Of a stretch of DNA of 25,453 bases, positions 14,331 through 25,453 are shown piece after piece. A program made the translations under genes and the position numbers. Source of the DNA: Trebonia sp. (lineage in GTDB: Bacteria; Actinomycetota; Actinomycetes; Streptosporangiales; Streptosporangiaceae); contig JASHPP010000575.1 in NCBI GenBank assembly GCA_030038035.1, positions 1-25,453 on the forward strand, written 5' to 3'. The notes below the pieces were generated by a model. It was not told the origin of the DNA. It did no database searches and worked only from the letters and a program-made list of their open reading frames with translations. Within the stretch, counting starts at the first letter, position 1. Every line of letters begins with the position of its first letter.

Positions 14331-15467
14331 TTGCCTGTCACGAACATGGACCGCGGCGTCCTGAACTTCTTTGCCGGTCCCACCGCCTTGCCATGGCCGG
14401 TCATAGCGCGCATGCGGGGGGACATCGTCGATTTCCAGGGCACCGGGATGGGCGTCATGGAAATCAGCCACCGCGCGCCAGAGATCGAGTTCCTGCTCGC
14501 GGACACCGCGGCCAGGGTCCGCCGCGTGCTCGGCCTGCCGGCCGACTGGGAGGTGCTGTTCCTGCAGGGCGGCGGATCGCTGCAGTTCAGCATGATTCCG
14601 ATGAACTTCTCCGCGCCGGGGGACCCCGTCGATTACGTCGACACCGGGTACTGGGCGTGCAAGTCGATCGCCGAGCCCCAGCGGATGGGGCGGGACGTCG
14701 CGGTCGTGGCCTCGTCCGCCGACACGTCCTACCGGCACGTGCCGCCGGTCTCGTCGATCAGGCCCCGGCGCCGCGCCAGGTACCTGCACCTCGTCACCAA
14801 CAACACCGTCGAGGGCACGCAGTTCCGCGAACTGCCGCGGACCGGGGTTCCGCTGATCGCCGACATGAGCTCGGACCTGATGACGGACGTGTTCGACGCG
14901 AGCGCCAGCGACATGGTCTACGCGCACGCCCAGAAGAACATCGGGATCGCCGGCGTGACCCTGGTCGTCATCCGCCGGTCGATGCTGGAGGGGATCGCCG
15001 CGCGGCCGAGCGAACTGCCCGCGATCCTCGATTACCGTACGCACGCCCAGCACGGCTCGAACTATCACACGCCGCCGACGTTCGCCATTTACGTCACCTG
15101 GCTCATGCTCGACTGGATCGAGGGAGAAATCGGCGGGCTGGCCGCACTGGGCACGCTGAACCGCCGCAAGGCCGCCACGCTGTATGACTTCCTTGACGGC
15201 ACGCCGTTCTACCGCTGCCTGGCCGAGCGCGGCTCCCGGTCGATCACGAACGTGACGTTCGCCCTCCCGTCGGCGCAGCTGCACGGCCAGTTCCTTGAGG
15301 AAGCGGGCAAGGCCGGGTTCACCGGGCTTGCCGGGCACCGCAGCACAGGGGGGTGCCGGGCCAGCCTGTTCAACGGAGTCACCCAGGAGGCGGTCGGCCG
15401 GCTCGTGGATTTCATGGACGGGTTCGCGCGCCAGCACCGGTCGCAGGGGGGATCCTTCGATGAGTAA
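14331..15467 (+). CDS. Phosphoserine aminotransferase-like class V aminotransferase (SerC type)
   Basis: This PLP enzyme of 378 residues resembles the E. coli/Bacillus SerC branch: NFFAGPTALPWPVI, MEISHRAPEIE, LFLQGGGSLQF, VDTGYWACKS (Trp108), NNTVEGTQF, IADMSSDLM (Asp178, pairs with the PLP nitrogen) and AQKNIGIAG with the Schiff-base Lys202. SerC moves an amino group from glutamate to 3-phosphohydroxypyruvate. The ending GHRSTGGCRASLFNGV is also SerC-like. The TTG at 14331 has GAAGGGG about six bases ahead; the ATG at 14346 has none. It is the first gene of a four-gene overlapping operon with an acyltransferase and a P450, so it may feed a dedicated pathway rather than general serine synthesis. 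Confidence 0.88.
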   Translation: MPVTNMDRGVLNFFAGPTALPWPVIARMRGDIVDFQGTGMGVMEISHRAPEIEFLLADTAARVRRVLGLPADWEVLFLQGGGSLQFSMIPMNFSAPGDPVDYVDTGYWACKSIAEPQRMGRDVAVVASSADTSYRHVPPVSSIRPRRRARYLHLVTNNTVEGTQFRELPRTGVPLIADMSSDLMTDVFDASASDMVYAHAQKNIGIAGVTLVVIRRSMLEGIAARPSELPAILDYRTHAQHGSNYHTPPTFAIYVTWLMLDWIEGEIGGLAALGTLNRRKAATLYDFLDGTPFYRCLAERGSRSITNVTFALPSAQLHGQFLEEAGKAGFTGLAGHRSTGGCRASLFNGVTQEAVGRLVDFMDGFARQHRSQGGSFDE

Positions 15468-16299
15468 GACGCCGTGCCAGGAAGTTCCCTGGCCCCGCAT
15501 CCGGGAGCTCGTCACCGACACCCTCACGGCGGGTCACCGGGCGCACCTGGCGCATGGCCTCGTCGAAGTCGACGTGTCGCGGGCGCTCGCCGGCATCGAG
15601 CGATACAAGTCACGGCTTCCCGACGGAGTGTCCTTTACCGCCTACATCGTGTACTGCCTGGGTCAGGCGGTCGGTGCGCACACGATCATGCACGCCTACC
15701 GCAAGGGCCGCGGGAAGCTGGTCATATTCGACGACGTGGACGTCAGCGCGCTGCTGGAGAAGCGCAAGCCCGACGGCTCGCTGGTCCCGGTCCCGTACAT
15801 CGTGCGCGGCGCGAACGGCAAGAGCCTGGCGCAGATCAATCACGAGCTGCGGCAGGCCGTGAACAGCGACATGCGCGACGACCAGGGCGTCCGGCGCCGT
15901 CGCCGGATCATGCGGCTGCCGAGGCGGGCGCGGGCGCTGCTGTGGTGGTGGATGTTCCGGGATCCCGCGCGGCTCAAGCAGCAGTGGGGCACGGTCGCGG
16001 TGTCGAACGTCGGCTCGTTCATGCTGCCGCGCGCATTCTGGGGGATGGCGAGCTCGTTCCTCACCTGCACGCTCACCATCGGCGGCAGGTACGAACGGGT
16101 TGCCTGGGTCGACGGGCGCGCCGAGCCGCGCGTGACCCAAAGCGTGACGGTCACGATCGACCACGACGTCGTGGACGGCGCCCCCGCGGCGCGCTTCGCC
16201 CAGACCCTTATCGGGCTGCTGGAAGACGGCGCCGGCCTTGACGATGCTTTCGCGGCGGAAGCCGCCCGGCTGAGCGGACTCGACCATGCAACTGCTTAG
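15460..16299 (+). CDS. Stand-alone E2-type (CAT-fold) acyltransferase without lipoyl domain
   Basis: The 279-residue protein matches only the catalytic domain of 2-oxoacid dehydrogenase E2 subunits: VSFTAYIVYCLGQAVGAH near the start, VDVSALLEKRKPDGSLVPVPYIVR, then GTVAVSNVGSFML and SVTVTIDHDVVDGAPAARF. The last holds the His235-x-x-x-Asp239-Gly catalytic motif. There is no N-terminal lipoyl or subunit-binding domain, so it cannot serve a normal dehydrogenase complex. It should be a free CoA-dependent acyltransferase, like chloramphenicol acetyltransferase. A Trp-rich hydrophobic stretch (ALLWWWMFRDP, about 163-173) suggests membrane contact or a lipid acyl pocket. The ATG overlaps the serC-like stop by eight bases; its own end overlaps the P450 by 14. 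Confidence 0.85.
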   Translation: MSKTPCQEVPWPRIRELVTDTLTAGHRAHLAHGLVEVDVSRALAGIERYKSRLPDGVSFTAYIVYCLGQAVGAHTIMHAYRKGRGKLVIFDDVDVSALLEKRKPDGSLVPVPYIVRGANGKSLAQINHELRQAVNSDMRDDQGVRRRRRIMRLPRRARALLWWWMFRDPARLKQQWGTVAVSNVGSFMLPRAFWGMASSFLTCTLTIGGRYERVAWVDGRAEPRVTQSVTVTIDHDVVDGAPAARFAQTLIGLLEDGAGLDDAFAAEAARLSGLDHATA

Positions 16300-17701
16300 C
16301 GAGCGCCGGCGCGACGGCCGGCATCCCGCGCCCGTCGGCTGCCCGGCCGACGGCCCACCCATCCGGCTCCCGCTGCGCCAGTTGCGCGCCGACCTGCTCG
16401 GCACGCAGCAGGCGCTGGTGAAAGAGCACGACGGGTTCGCCAGGTACCAGGTGCTCAGGCGCGTCTTCACGCTGGTGGCCAGCGCGGACGCCAACCAGCA
16501 GATGTTCGTCCTGGCGCCGCGGAACTACCGCCGCGGCCGGCACTACGACAACCTCGCGCTGGTGATCGGCCGCGGCCTGATATGCAGCGAGGGCGCGGAC
16601 TGGGAGCGGCAGCGCAGGCTCGCCCAGCCCGCCTTCGACAGGGCCCTGATGGCGCGCGTGGTGGAGATCACCGGCGCGCTGACCACGGAACTGCTGGCCC
16701 GGTGGGATCAGGCGGGGCGGCGCGGCGAGCAGGTGGATCTCCTCGACGACATGGAGGAGCTGGCCCTGCGGGTGATCGGAATGGCCCTGTTCAGCCGCGA
16801 CATGACGACCGACAGGCACACCGCGGCCGACGGCACGGTCACCGTGACGGCGAACTGCTTCACCGAGGCCAGGCGGTACGGCGCGGCGGTCGTCTTCCGC
16901 CGCAACATCAGCCCGGTCGTGCTGCCGCTGTGGATCCCCGGCAAGGTCAACCGCCGTTTCCGCCGCGCGCTAGCGGGTGTCGACCGTTTCGTGTACGAGC
17001 AGATCGACCAGCGGCTGGCGGACGGCGGCGGCCCCGATGACATCCTCGGCGAGCTGATCCGTGCCTACGGCGACCGCGCCCCGGCGCTGCGGCGCGACCT
17101 GCGCGATCAGGTCGTCACGCTGTTCTTCGCGGGCTTCGAGACCACCGCGGTGGCGCTGGCCTGGACCTGGCTGCTGCTCAGCCAGCACCCCGAGGCGGAG
17201 GCACGCTTCCACGCGGAGCTTGACAGCGTTCTCGGCGGACGGGCGCCCACGGTGGAGGACGTGAAGTCACTGCGCTACACGAACCAGGTCATCCACGAGT
17301 CGCTGCGGATGTACCCCCCGGTCTACGGGATGACCAGGAAGGCGGCGGCCGACGACCTGATCGGCGGGCACCAGATCCGGCGCGGTGACGACCTCGTGAT
17401 CCCGATTCACGCCCTGCACCACATGGCGCAGTACTGGGCCGAGCCGGGCGCGTTCTGCCCGGAGCGGTTCACGGCCGGGCGGCTGACCCAGGCGCAGCGC
17501 AGCGCGTACCTGCCGTTCTCCTTCGGCAAGCGCAGGTGCCTGGGCGCGACCTTCGCCACAGTGGAGATGCTCACCGTGCTCGCGGTGGCGGGCCAGCGTG
17601 TTCGGCTGCGGCATGACCCGGGATGCCCGGTCGTCGCGGTGCCCGCGGTCACTCAGCGCCCGGCTGGCGGGCTGCGGATGCGGGTGGAGGCCAGGTCATG
17701 A
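16286..17701 (+). CDS. Cytochrome P450
   Basis: The 471-residue monooxygenase has the I-helix oxygen-binding motif AGFETTA (282-288), ESLR (Glu338/Arg341, ExxR), the PERF-like CPERF and the heme loop FSFGKRRCLG with ligand Cys418. The length and the style of the sequence (GADWERQRRLAQPAFDRALM, SLRMYPPVYGMTRKA) resemble the CYP4/CYP110-like fatty-acid hydroxylase side of the superfamily more than short Streptomyces P450s. No ferredoxin or reductase gene is nearby, so it must borrow electrons. It starts inside the end of the acyltransferase gene (14-base overlap) and ends in an ATGA overlap with the next gene. A role oxidising the acylated product is inferred. Confidence 0.93.
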   Translation: MQLLSERRRDGRHPAPVGCPADGPPIRLPLRQLRADLLGTQQALVKEHDGFARYQVLRRVFTLVASADANQQMFVLAPRNYRRGRHYDNLALVIGRGLICSEGADWERQRRLAQPAFDRALMARVVEITGALTTELLARWDQAGRRGEQVDLLDDMEELALRVIGMALFSRDMTTDRHTAADGTVTVTANCFTEARRYGAAVVFRRNISPVVLPLWIPGKVNRRFRRALAGVDRFVYEQIDQRLADGGGPDDILGELIRAYGDRAPALRRDLRDQVVTLFFAGFETTAVALAWTWLLLSQHPEAEARFHAELDSVLGGRAPTVEDVKSLRYTNQVIHESLRMYPPVYGMTRKAAADDLIGGHQIRRGDDLVIPIHALHHMAQYWAEPGAFCPERFTAGRLTQAQRSAYLPFSFGKRRCLGATFATVEMLTVLAVAGQRVRLRHDPGCPVVAVPAVTQRPAGGLRMRVEARS

Positions 17702-18246
17702 ACGCGGCCTACGGAATCGTCGACGTCGCCGACGACCGCCAGGTCGGTGAGTACGAGCGGCACTTCTACCGCGCGTACGCGGGGCTGACCGACAACAAGC
17801 TGGTGCGGCTGATCTGGGACTGGGATGACGCGGGGCAGCGCATCCGGACGAGGATCTCCTACGCGGACCAGGTCATCTACACCGCGCGGGATCCCGGCGG
17901 CAGGCTGACGGTGGCGATGGCGGTCAACCTGAACCCCGCGGAATTCCAGGCGGCGGCGTTCGGCTTCAGCCCGCCGGACGAGCCCGGAACTCGCTTCTGC
18001 GAGATCCTGAACGTCATGACGACGCCGCACCACCGCGAGACCGCCCGGGCCACCTACGGGTCGTTCATCCAGGGCTTCGGGTACGGCGACCTTGTGGCAC
18101 AGGGCTTCGAGGTGGCGTACTCCACGTGCACGCGCCGCCGGCTCCGCCCGTACCAGCTGCTCGGTGCCAGCGTCCTCGGACAGGCGTCGATCAACGGCGA
18201 GGAGCGCTTCTTCCTGCGCTGGCCGATCCGCCAGCTCGCGTCCTAG
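17698..18246 (+). CDS. Small operon protein, possibly a GNAT-fold (N-acyl transferase-like) enzyme
   Basis: The 182-residue cytoplasmic-looking protein has no signal peptide or membrane segment. I do not recognise it by name. The order of segments recalls GNAT or N-acyl-amino-acid-synthase folds: an N-terminal helix (EYERHFYRAYAG), strands RIRTRISYADQVIYTARD and RLTVAMAVNLN, a strand EILNVMTTPHHR followed by a helix (ARATYGSFIQGFGYGDLVAQGF), and a late YQLLGASVLG resembling the YxxxGF turn. This is fold-level inference only. The ATG at 17698 overlaps the P450 stop by four bases, so it is certainly part of that operon, and it is its last gene. Confidence 0.7.
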   Translation: MNAAYGIVDVADDRQVGEYERHFYRAYAGLTDNKLVRLIWDWDDAGQRIRTRISYADQVIYTARDPGGRLTVAMAVNLNPAEFQAAAFGFSPPDEPGTRFCEILNVMTTPHHRETARATYGSFIQGFGYGDLVAQGFEVAYSTCTRRRLRPYQLLGASVLGQASINGEERFFLRWPIRQLAS

Positions 18247-18263
18247 CCGCCGGGGATCGGCGG
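18247..18263 (+). terminator. Hairpin directly after the P450 operon
   Basis: CCGCCG (18247-18252) and CGGCGG (18258-18263) form a six-base-pair stem with a five-base loop right after the last stop codon. There is no T-run. It is a plausible but weak terminator, placed between the operon and the convergent pseudogene. Confidence 0.35.
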
Positions 18264-18273
18264 TCACTCACGG

Positions 18274-19152
18274 TCAGAAGATGTCCTTCGCGGTAACCGT
18301 CAGGGTGTCATCATCAGCGTGCTCCACGCCATCGCGTGCGCAGATCGCGTACCGCAGCCCAGCGGCCTCGCGGGTAAGGCGCGCGGCCTTGCGGACAAGC
18401 CCGGCCTTGACACGCGCGGCGTTCACCGAGCCTGCCCACTTGGCCTCGCCGGCCAGCACCGGCACCCGGGTAAGGCCGCGCTGCGCAAGCACAACGGCGT
18501 CGATTTCCTGCTGGCTGTCGTCGCCCCACCAGGAGCCGACCGCCACGATGTCCTCGCCAAGCTCGCCCTGGTTGGCCAGTCGACGCAGGTGTTCGCGGAA
18601 AGTCTCCTCGTACGCCGGCCCCATGTGCTCGTCGATGAAGGCACCCAGGGGCCGGACGATCGATCTCCCGAGGCCGCGCTCGATCTCGGCCAGGAACCTG
18701 GTGAGCGGCCCTAGGTAGAAGGCGAGGTAGTTGTCGGCGATCCGGTAGACGCGCCGATCGCGTCCTTGATCTCGCTGTGCTTCGTGCGGCCAGCCGCGAT
18801 CGCGGTGAGCACGCCCATCGTGTGCTCGCCCTCGCCGACCTCGGTGGCCATGACGAGCTGCCCCTCGGTGAGCAACGGCGCTCCTCGGCGGCAGGCCAGC
18901 TCGACCAGGTTCTGCGTAACCGTGGCCCGCTGATCCCACCAGGACAGATACAGCGGCGTGCCACCGACGACCCCGTACACCCGCGCCCGGTCGGCCGGAT
19001 CCAGGTTCGTCAGCATCAGCGCGGCTTCGTGCGGCCGGAACGGGTGCAGCTGGAGCGTGACTCCCGCGCAGCCCGGGCCAGGTAGTCGAGAATGTCCCGC
19101 CAGTCGCTGTACGGCTCCGCGGCAAGATCCCGGTACGTGGCCTCTGGCGCCG
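18274..19152 (-). pseudogene. Decayed ATPase of the DUF234 (archaeal-type AAA) family
   Basis: Three fragments in different frames follow family order. The first (about 19152-19060) reads TYRDLAAEPYSDWRDILDYLARAAR. The second (about 19060-18750) reads VTLQLHPFRPHEAAL, then PADRARVYGVVGGTPLYLSWWDQ and GRTKHSEIKDAIGA. The third (about 18750-18274) reads VYRIADNYLAFYLGPLTRFLAEIERG and the DUF234 nuclease-like end EIDAVVLAQRG...GEAKWAG. The P-loop region before the first fragment is gone, replaced by gatB. The Walker B (DEFP-type) segment expected between fragments 1 and 2 is missing, and so is the wHTH linker between 2 and 3. No continuous functional product is possible. Intact relatives are putative toxin- or defence-type ATPases of unknown role. 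Confidence 0.75.
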
Positions 19153-20652
19153 CTAGGTCAGGCGGTCCAGGATCAGGTCGCGGACGCGGGCGGCGGCGGC
19201 CTTGCCGCCGGTCGCCTTCATGACCGCGCCGACCAGGACGCCGGCCGCCGCCGTCTTGCCGCCGCGCACCTTCTCCGCCACGTCCGGGTTGGCGGCGACG
19301 GCCTCGTCGATCGCGGCGAGCAGCGCGGCCTCGTCGCTGACCACGGCGAGCCCGCGCGCGGCGACCACCTCGTCGGGCGAGCCCTCGCCCTCGAGCACGG
19401 CCTCGATGACCTCGCGGGCGAGCCGGTCATTGAGCGCGCCGGACGCGACCAGGGCTGCCACCCGCGCGACCGCCGCCGGCGTGATCGGCAGGTCGGTCAC
19501 CTCCACGCCGGAGTCGTTGGCCCGCCGGGCCAGCTCGCCAAGCCACCACTTGCGGGCGTCGGCCGGGGACGCGCCGGCGGCCACGGTCTGCTCGACCACG
19601 TCGAGCGCGCCGACGTTGCGCAGCGCCTCGAACTCAAGCTCAGACAGCGACCACGACGCGACCAGCCTGGCGCGGCGCGCCGACGGCAGTTCGGGCAGCG
19701 ACGCGCGGATCCGCCCGACCCACTGCGGTGCCGGCGCGACCGGCACCAGGTCGGGCTCGGGGAAGTAGCGGTAGTCCTGCGCCTCTTCCTTGGACCGCCC
19801 GGAGGTCGTCACGCCGGAGTCCTCGTGGAAGTGCCTGGTCTCCTGGATCACCCGCCCGCCGGCGTCGAGAACCGCGGCCTGCCGCTCGATCTCAGAACGG
19901 ATCGCGCGCTCCACCGAGCGCAGCGAGTTCACGTTCTTGGTCTCGGTCCGCGTCCCCCACACGCCGGAACCCCGGGCCGACAGCGACGTGTTCACGTCGC
20001 AGCGCAGCGAGCCCTCTTCCATCCGCACGTCGGAGACGCCGAGCACGCGGAGCACGTCACGCAGTTCGGTGACGTAGGCGCGGGCGACCTCGGGCGCCAG
20101 GAAGCCGGTGCCCGGCACCGGCTTGGTGACGATCTCCACCAGCGGGATGCCCGCCCTGTTGTAGTCCACGAGCGAGTACTCGGCGCCCTGGATGCGCCCG
20201 GTCGCGCCGCCGACGTGCAGCGACTTGCCCGTGTCCTCCTCCAGGTGGACACGCTCGATGCCGACGCGCACGGTCTTGCCGCCGATCAGGACGTCCAGGT
20301 ACCCCTGCGTGCACAGCGGCTCGTCGTACTGGGAGATCTGGAAGTTCTTCGGCATGTCGGGGTAGAAGTAATTCTTGCGCGCGAACCGGCACGCCGGCGC
20401 GATCGAGCAGTTGAGCGCCAGCCCGATCTTGATCGTGAGTTCGATCGCCAGCCGGTTCGCCACGGGCAGCGAGCCTGGCAGGCCAAGGCACACCGGGCAG
20501 GTCTGGGTGTTCGGCTCCGCGCCGAACGCCGTCCCGCAGCCGCAGAACATCTTGGTCCTTGTGCCGAGCTCCACGTGCGTTTCCAGCCCGAAGACCGGCT
20601 CGTAGCGCCCCAGCGCCGCTTCATAGGAGACGGTGTCATACGTGAGCGTCAC
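19153..20652 (-). CDS. gatB: Asp-tRNA(Asn)/Glu-tRNA(Gln) amidotransferase subunit B
   Basis: GatB binds misacylated Glu-tRNA(Gln) or Asp-tRNA(Asn) and activates it with ATP for amidation. The 499-residue protein shows the family start [23 protein letters not shown] and a four-Cys zinc site (CGCGTAFG... then CPVCLGLPG). Further markers are [43 protein letters not shown] and the C-terminal YqeY-like tail domain ([22 protein letters not shown]). The GTG at 20652 overlaps the gatA stop by four bases (GTGA). The frame extends to 20697, but that part is antisense-free gatA coding and not needed. A pseudogene abuts its stop. Confidence 0.96.
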   Translation of the reverse strand: MTLTYDTVSYEAALGRYEPVFGLETHVELGTRTKMFCGCGTAFGAEPNTQTCPVCLGLPGSLPVANRLAIELTIKIGLALNCSIAPACRFARKNYFYPDMPKNFQISQYDEPLCTQGYLDVLIGGKTVRVGIERVHLEEDTGKSLHVGGATGRIQGAEYSLVDYNRAGIPLVEIVTKPVPGTGFLAPEVARAYVTELRDVLRVLGVSDVRMEEGSLRCDVNTSLSARGSGVWGTRTETKNVNSLRSVERAIRSEIERQAAVLDAGGRVIQETRHFHEDSGVTTSGRSKEEAQDYRYFPEPDLVPVAPAPQWVGRIRASLPELPSARRARLVASWSLSELEFEALRNVGALDVVEQTVAAGASPADARKWWLGELARRANDSGVEVTDLPITPAAVARVAALVASGALNDRLAREVIEAVLEGEGSPDEVVAARGLAVVSDEAALLAAIDEAVAANPDVAEKVRGGKTAAAGVLVGAVMKATGGKAAAARVRDLILDRLT

Positions 20653-22142
20653 TTGGCGATGAGTCCCTTCGCCTCGGCCAGGAGCGGGTGCCCCCAACGA
20701 TCCTCAAGGGCCGCCTCCACCGCGGCGGCCACCCGGTACAGCCGGTCGTCCGCCAGCGGCGGCGCCATCACCTGCAGCCCGGCCGGCAGGCCGTCCTCGT
20801 CTGCCAGGCCGCACGGCACGGAGATGGCCGCGTTGCCCGCCAGGTCGGTCGGGATCGTGCACAGGTCGGCGAGGTACATCGCCATCGGGTCGTCGGCCCG
20901 CTCGCCGATCGGGAAGGCGGTGGTCGGCGTCACCGGCGAGACCAGCACGTCGACCTGGCCGAACGCGGCCTCGAAGTCCCTGATGATCAGCGTGCGGACC
21001 TGCTGGGCCTTGCCGTAGTAGGCGTCGTAGTAGCCGCTGGACAGCGCGTACGTGCCGAGCATGATCCGGCGCTTGACCTCGGCGCCGAACCCGGCCGCCC
21101 GGGTCTGCGCCATCACCTCTTCCGCGCTGCCCGTGCCGGCCCGCAGCCCGTAGCGCATCCCGTCGAACCGCGCCAGGTTGGACGACACCTCGCTCGGCGC
21201 GATCAGGTAGTACGCGGGCAGCGCGTACGTGAAGTGCGGGCAGCTGATCTCGGCGACCTTCGCGCCGAGCGACTCGAGCAGCTCCACCGCCTCGGTGAAC
21301 CGGGCGATCACGCCGGGCTGGTAGCCCTCGCCGGAGAACTCGGCGACCACGCCGACCCGCAGGCCGGCCACGTCGCCGTGCCTGGCCGCCTCGACCACGG
21401 GCGGCACCGGCGCGTCGATCGACGTGGAGTCCATCGGGTCGTGCCCGGACATCGCCTCGTGCAGCAGCGCGGCGTCAAGGACCGTCCTCCCGAACGGCCC
21501 CGGGGTGTCCAGTGATGACGCGAACGCCACCACGCCGTAGCGTGAGGAACCGCCGTAGGTGGGCTTGGTGCCGACGATCCCGCACACCGCGGCGGGCTGG
21601 CGGATCGAGCCGCCCGTGTCGGAGCCCAGCGCCAGCGGCGCCTCGTAGGCCGCGACCGCGGCGGCGCTGCCGCCGGACGACCCTCCCGGCACCTTCGCCA
21701 GGTCCCACGGGTTGCGCGACGGCCCGAATCCGGAGTTCTCCGTCGAGGAGCCCATCGCGAACTCGTCCATGTTCGTCTTGCCGATCAGGACCGCGCCGGC
21801 GTCCCGCAGCCGCCCGGTGATCGTCGACTCGTACGGCGGGTACCAGCCGTCGAGGATGCGCGAGCCGCAGGTGGTCGGCATGCCGACGGTGGTGAACAGG
21901 TCCTTCACCGCGACAGGGACGCCGGCCAGCGGGCCGAGCGGCTCCCCTGCCGCGCGCCTGCGGTCGATAGCCCGCGCCCGCGCGAGCGCGTCGTCGCTGG
22001 CGACGTGCAGGAACGCCCGCACGCGGTCGTCGACGTCCGCGATCCGGTCCAGGTGCGCGGCGGTCACCTCGACGGCGGTCACCTCGCCCGCGGTCAGCGC
22101 GGCCGACAGCTGCGCCGCGGTCATCGTGATGAGCTCGTCCAT
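20649..22142 (-). CDS. gatA: Asp-tRNA(Asn)/Glu-tRNA(Gln) amidotransferase subunit A
   Basis: GatA is the glutaminase subunit, which frees ammonia for the GatB site. The 497-residue amidase-signature protein has the full Ser-cisSer-Lys triad: Lys80 in VPVAVKDLF, Ser155 in [12 protein letters not shown] and nucleophile Ser179 in [28 protein letters not shown] and the late [12 protein letters not shown] are also typical. The ATG at 22142 has GGCAGGAGC just upstream and lies nine bases after the gatC stop; the gene overlaps gatB by four bases. The order C-A-B is the standard one. Confidence 0.97.
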   Translation of the reverse strand: MDELITMTAAQLSAALTAGEVTAVEVTAAHLDRIADVDDRVRAFLHVASDDALARARAIDRRRAAGEPLGPLAGVPVAVKDLFTTVGMPTTCGSRILDGWYPPYESTITGRLRDAGAVLIGKTNMDEFAMGSSTENSGFGPSRNPWDLAKVPGGSSGGSAAAVAAYEAPLALGSDTGGSIRQPAAVCGIVGTKPTYGGSSRYGVVAFASSLDTPGPFGRTVLDAALLHEAMSGHDPMDSTSIDAPVPPVVEAARHGDVAGLRVGVVAEFSGEGYQPGVIARFTEAVELLESLGAKVAEISCPHFTYALPAYYLIAPSEVSSNLARFDGMRYGLRAGTGSAEEVMAQTRAAGFGAEVKRRIMLGTYALSSGYYDAYYGKAQQVRTLIIRDFEAAFGQVDVLVSPVTPTTAFPIGERADDPMAMYLADLCTIPTDLAGNAAISVPCGLADEDGLPAGLQVMAPPLADDRLYRVAAAVEAALEDRWGHPLLAEAKGLIAK

Positions 22143-22151
22143 GCTCCTGCC

Positions 22152-22445
22152 TCACTCCTCGGCCAGGATCCGCGGCACCTTGAAGCGCTGCAGCTCGACG
22201 GCAGGCGCACCGCTCAGCGCCTGCTCAGGCGTCAGGCAGGGGGCCGGCTCGTCCTCGCGGAACACGTTGGTCAGGCCGGTCGCGTGCGAGGTCGGCGGAA
22301 TCCCCTCCGCCGCGACCTCCTGCACCTGAGCGACCGCCGAGATGATCTGGTCAAGCTGCGGTGCCAGATGATCTAGCTCTGCGTCGCTGAGCGCGAGCCT
22401 CGACAGCCGGGCCAAGTGGGCAACCTCGTCACGGGTGATGGACAT
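22152..22445 (-). CDS. gatC: Asp-tRNA(Asn)/Glu-tRNA(Gln) amidotransferase subunit C
   Basis: The 97-residue GatC wraps around GatA and stabilises the complex. It shows the family pattern [20 protein letters not shown], then [14 protein letters not shown] and the [10 protein letters not shown] and FKVPRIL motifs at the C-terminus. The ATG at 22445 is chosen because it starts the conserved region; the frame opens 10 codons earlier (22475). AGGAT lies about ten bases upstream. First gene of gatCAB, divergent from the sedolisin gene across about 190 bases. Confidence 0.95.
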   Translation of the reverse strand: MSITRDEVAHLARLSRLALSDAELDHLAPQLDQIISAVAQVQEVAAEGIPPTSHATGLTNVFREDEPAPCLTPEQALSGAPAVELQRFKVPRILAEE

Positions 22446-22635
22446 GCACGCCATCCTAGGGCGCGCCGCGGGCAAACCCGTAAGCGATAACCCCCCGGCG
22501 GAGCCGCGGGAGCCGGGGAAAACGGCAAAAAGATTTCACCTGGATTGCGAGCTTTCCCCGTGTTACCTCCGTATTCTGGCGTTGGCCTCCCGCTAGCCCA
22601 CATAAGTAAAACACATCCGTCACGAACGGGAGACC

Positions 22636-25453
<2,818 letters not shown>

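Noticed and set aside
18958..21018. Long plus-strand frame (686 codons) opposite gatB/gatA
   Set aside because: Arg/His/Ala-rich antisense shadow; both gat genes on the other strand have full motifs.

Overview
The window comes from a very GC-rich, high-GC Gram-positive (actinobacterial) chromosome. The evidence is the strong G/C bias at third codon positions, frequent GTG/TTG starts, GTGA/ATGA stop-start overlaps, and a housekeeping set typical of Actinobacteria: PEP carboxylase, an acyl-CoA carboxylase with a small epsilon subunit, gatCAB and ligA. A filamentous soil actinomycete is likely, but I cannot name a genus from this sequence.

Layout, left to right. (1) 1-1588: a truncated XRE regulator diverges from an MFS exporter across a promoter carrying two similar palindromic sites. 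(2) 1523-7440: PEP carboxylase (minus strand) diverges from the carboxyltransferase (beta) subunit of an acyl-CoA carboxylase. An NYN-domain nuclease-like gene follows, then a short reading frame that I read as the carboxylase epsilon subunit. Two copies of a two-hairpin palindromic repeat sit in frame inside the epsilon gene, and a third copy lies between ppc and the beta-subunit gene. (3) 7498-10612: a tight four-gene operon of cupin, HpcH/HpaI-type aldolase, extradiol (2-His-1-Glu) dioxygenase and ketopantoate-reductase-like oxidoreductase, which looks like aromatic-ring meta-cleavage. (4) About 10613-14260: a more AT-rich defence segment with an AbiE-like two-gene module, an NgoMIV-type restriction endonuclease with its C5-cytosine methyltransferase, and small remnants. 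(5) 14331-18246: a four-gene operon with overlapping genes: SerC-like aminotransferase, lipoyl-less E2-type acyltransferase, cytochrome P450 and a small protein with a possible GNAT fold. This looks like a compact small-molecule pathway and is the best candidate here for an undescribed system. (6) 18274-19152: a decayed DUF234-type ATPase. (7) 19153-25453: gatCAB and the 3' part of ligA on the minus strand, separated by a secreted sedolisin (S53) protease on the plus strand.

Two convergent gene pairs (MFS/ppc and sedolisin/ligA) overlap at their stops. In each, a long perfect hairpin lies just past the plus-strand stop, inside the opposing coding sequence, where it could end transcription of both genes. 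All family calls come from reading motifs by eye. No database search or structure prediction was run.
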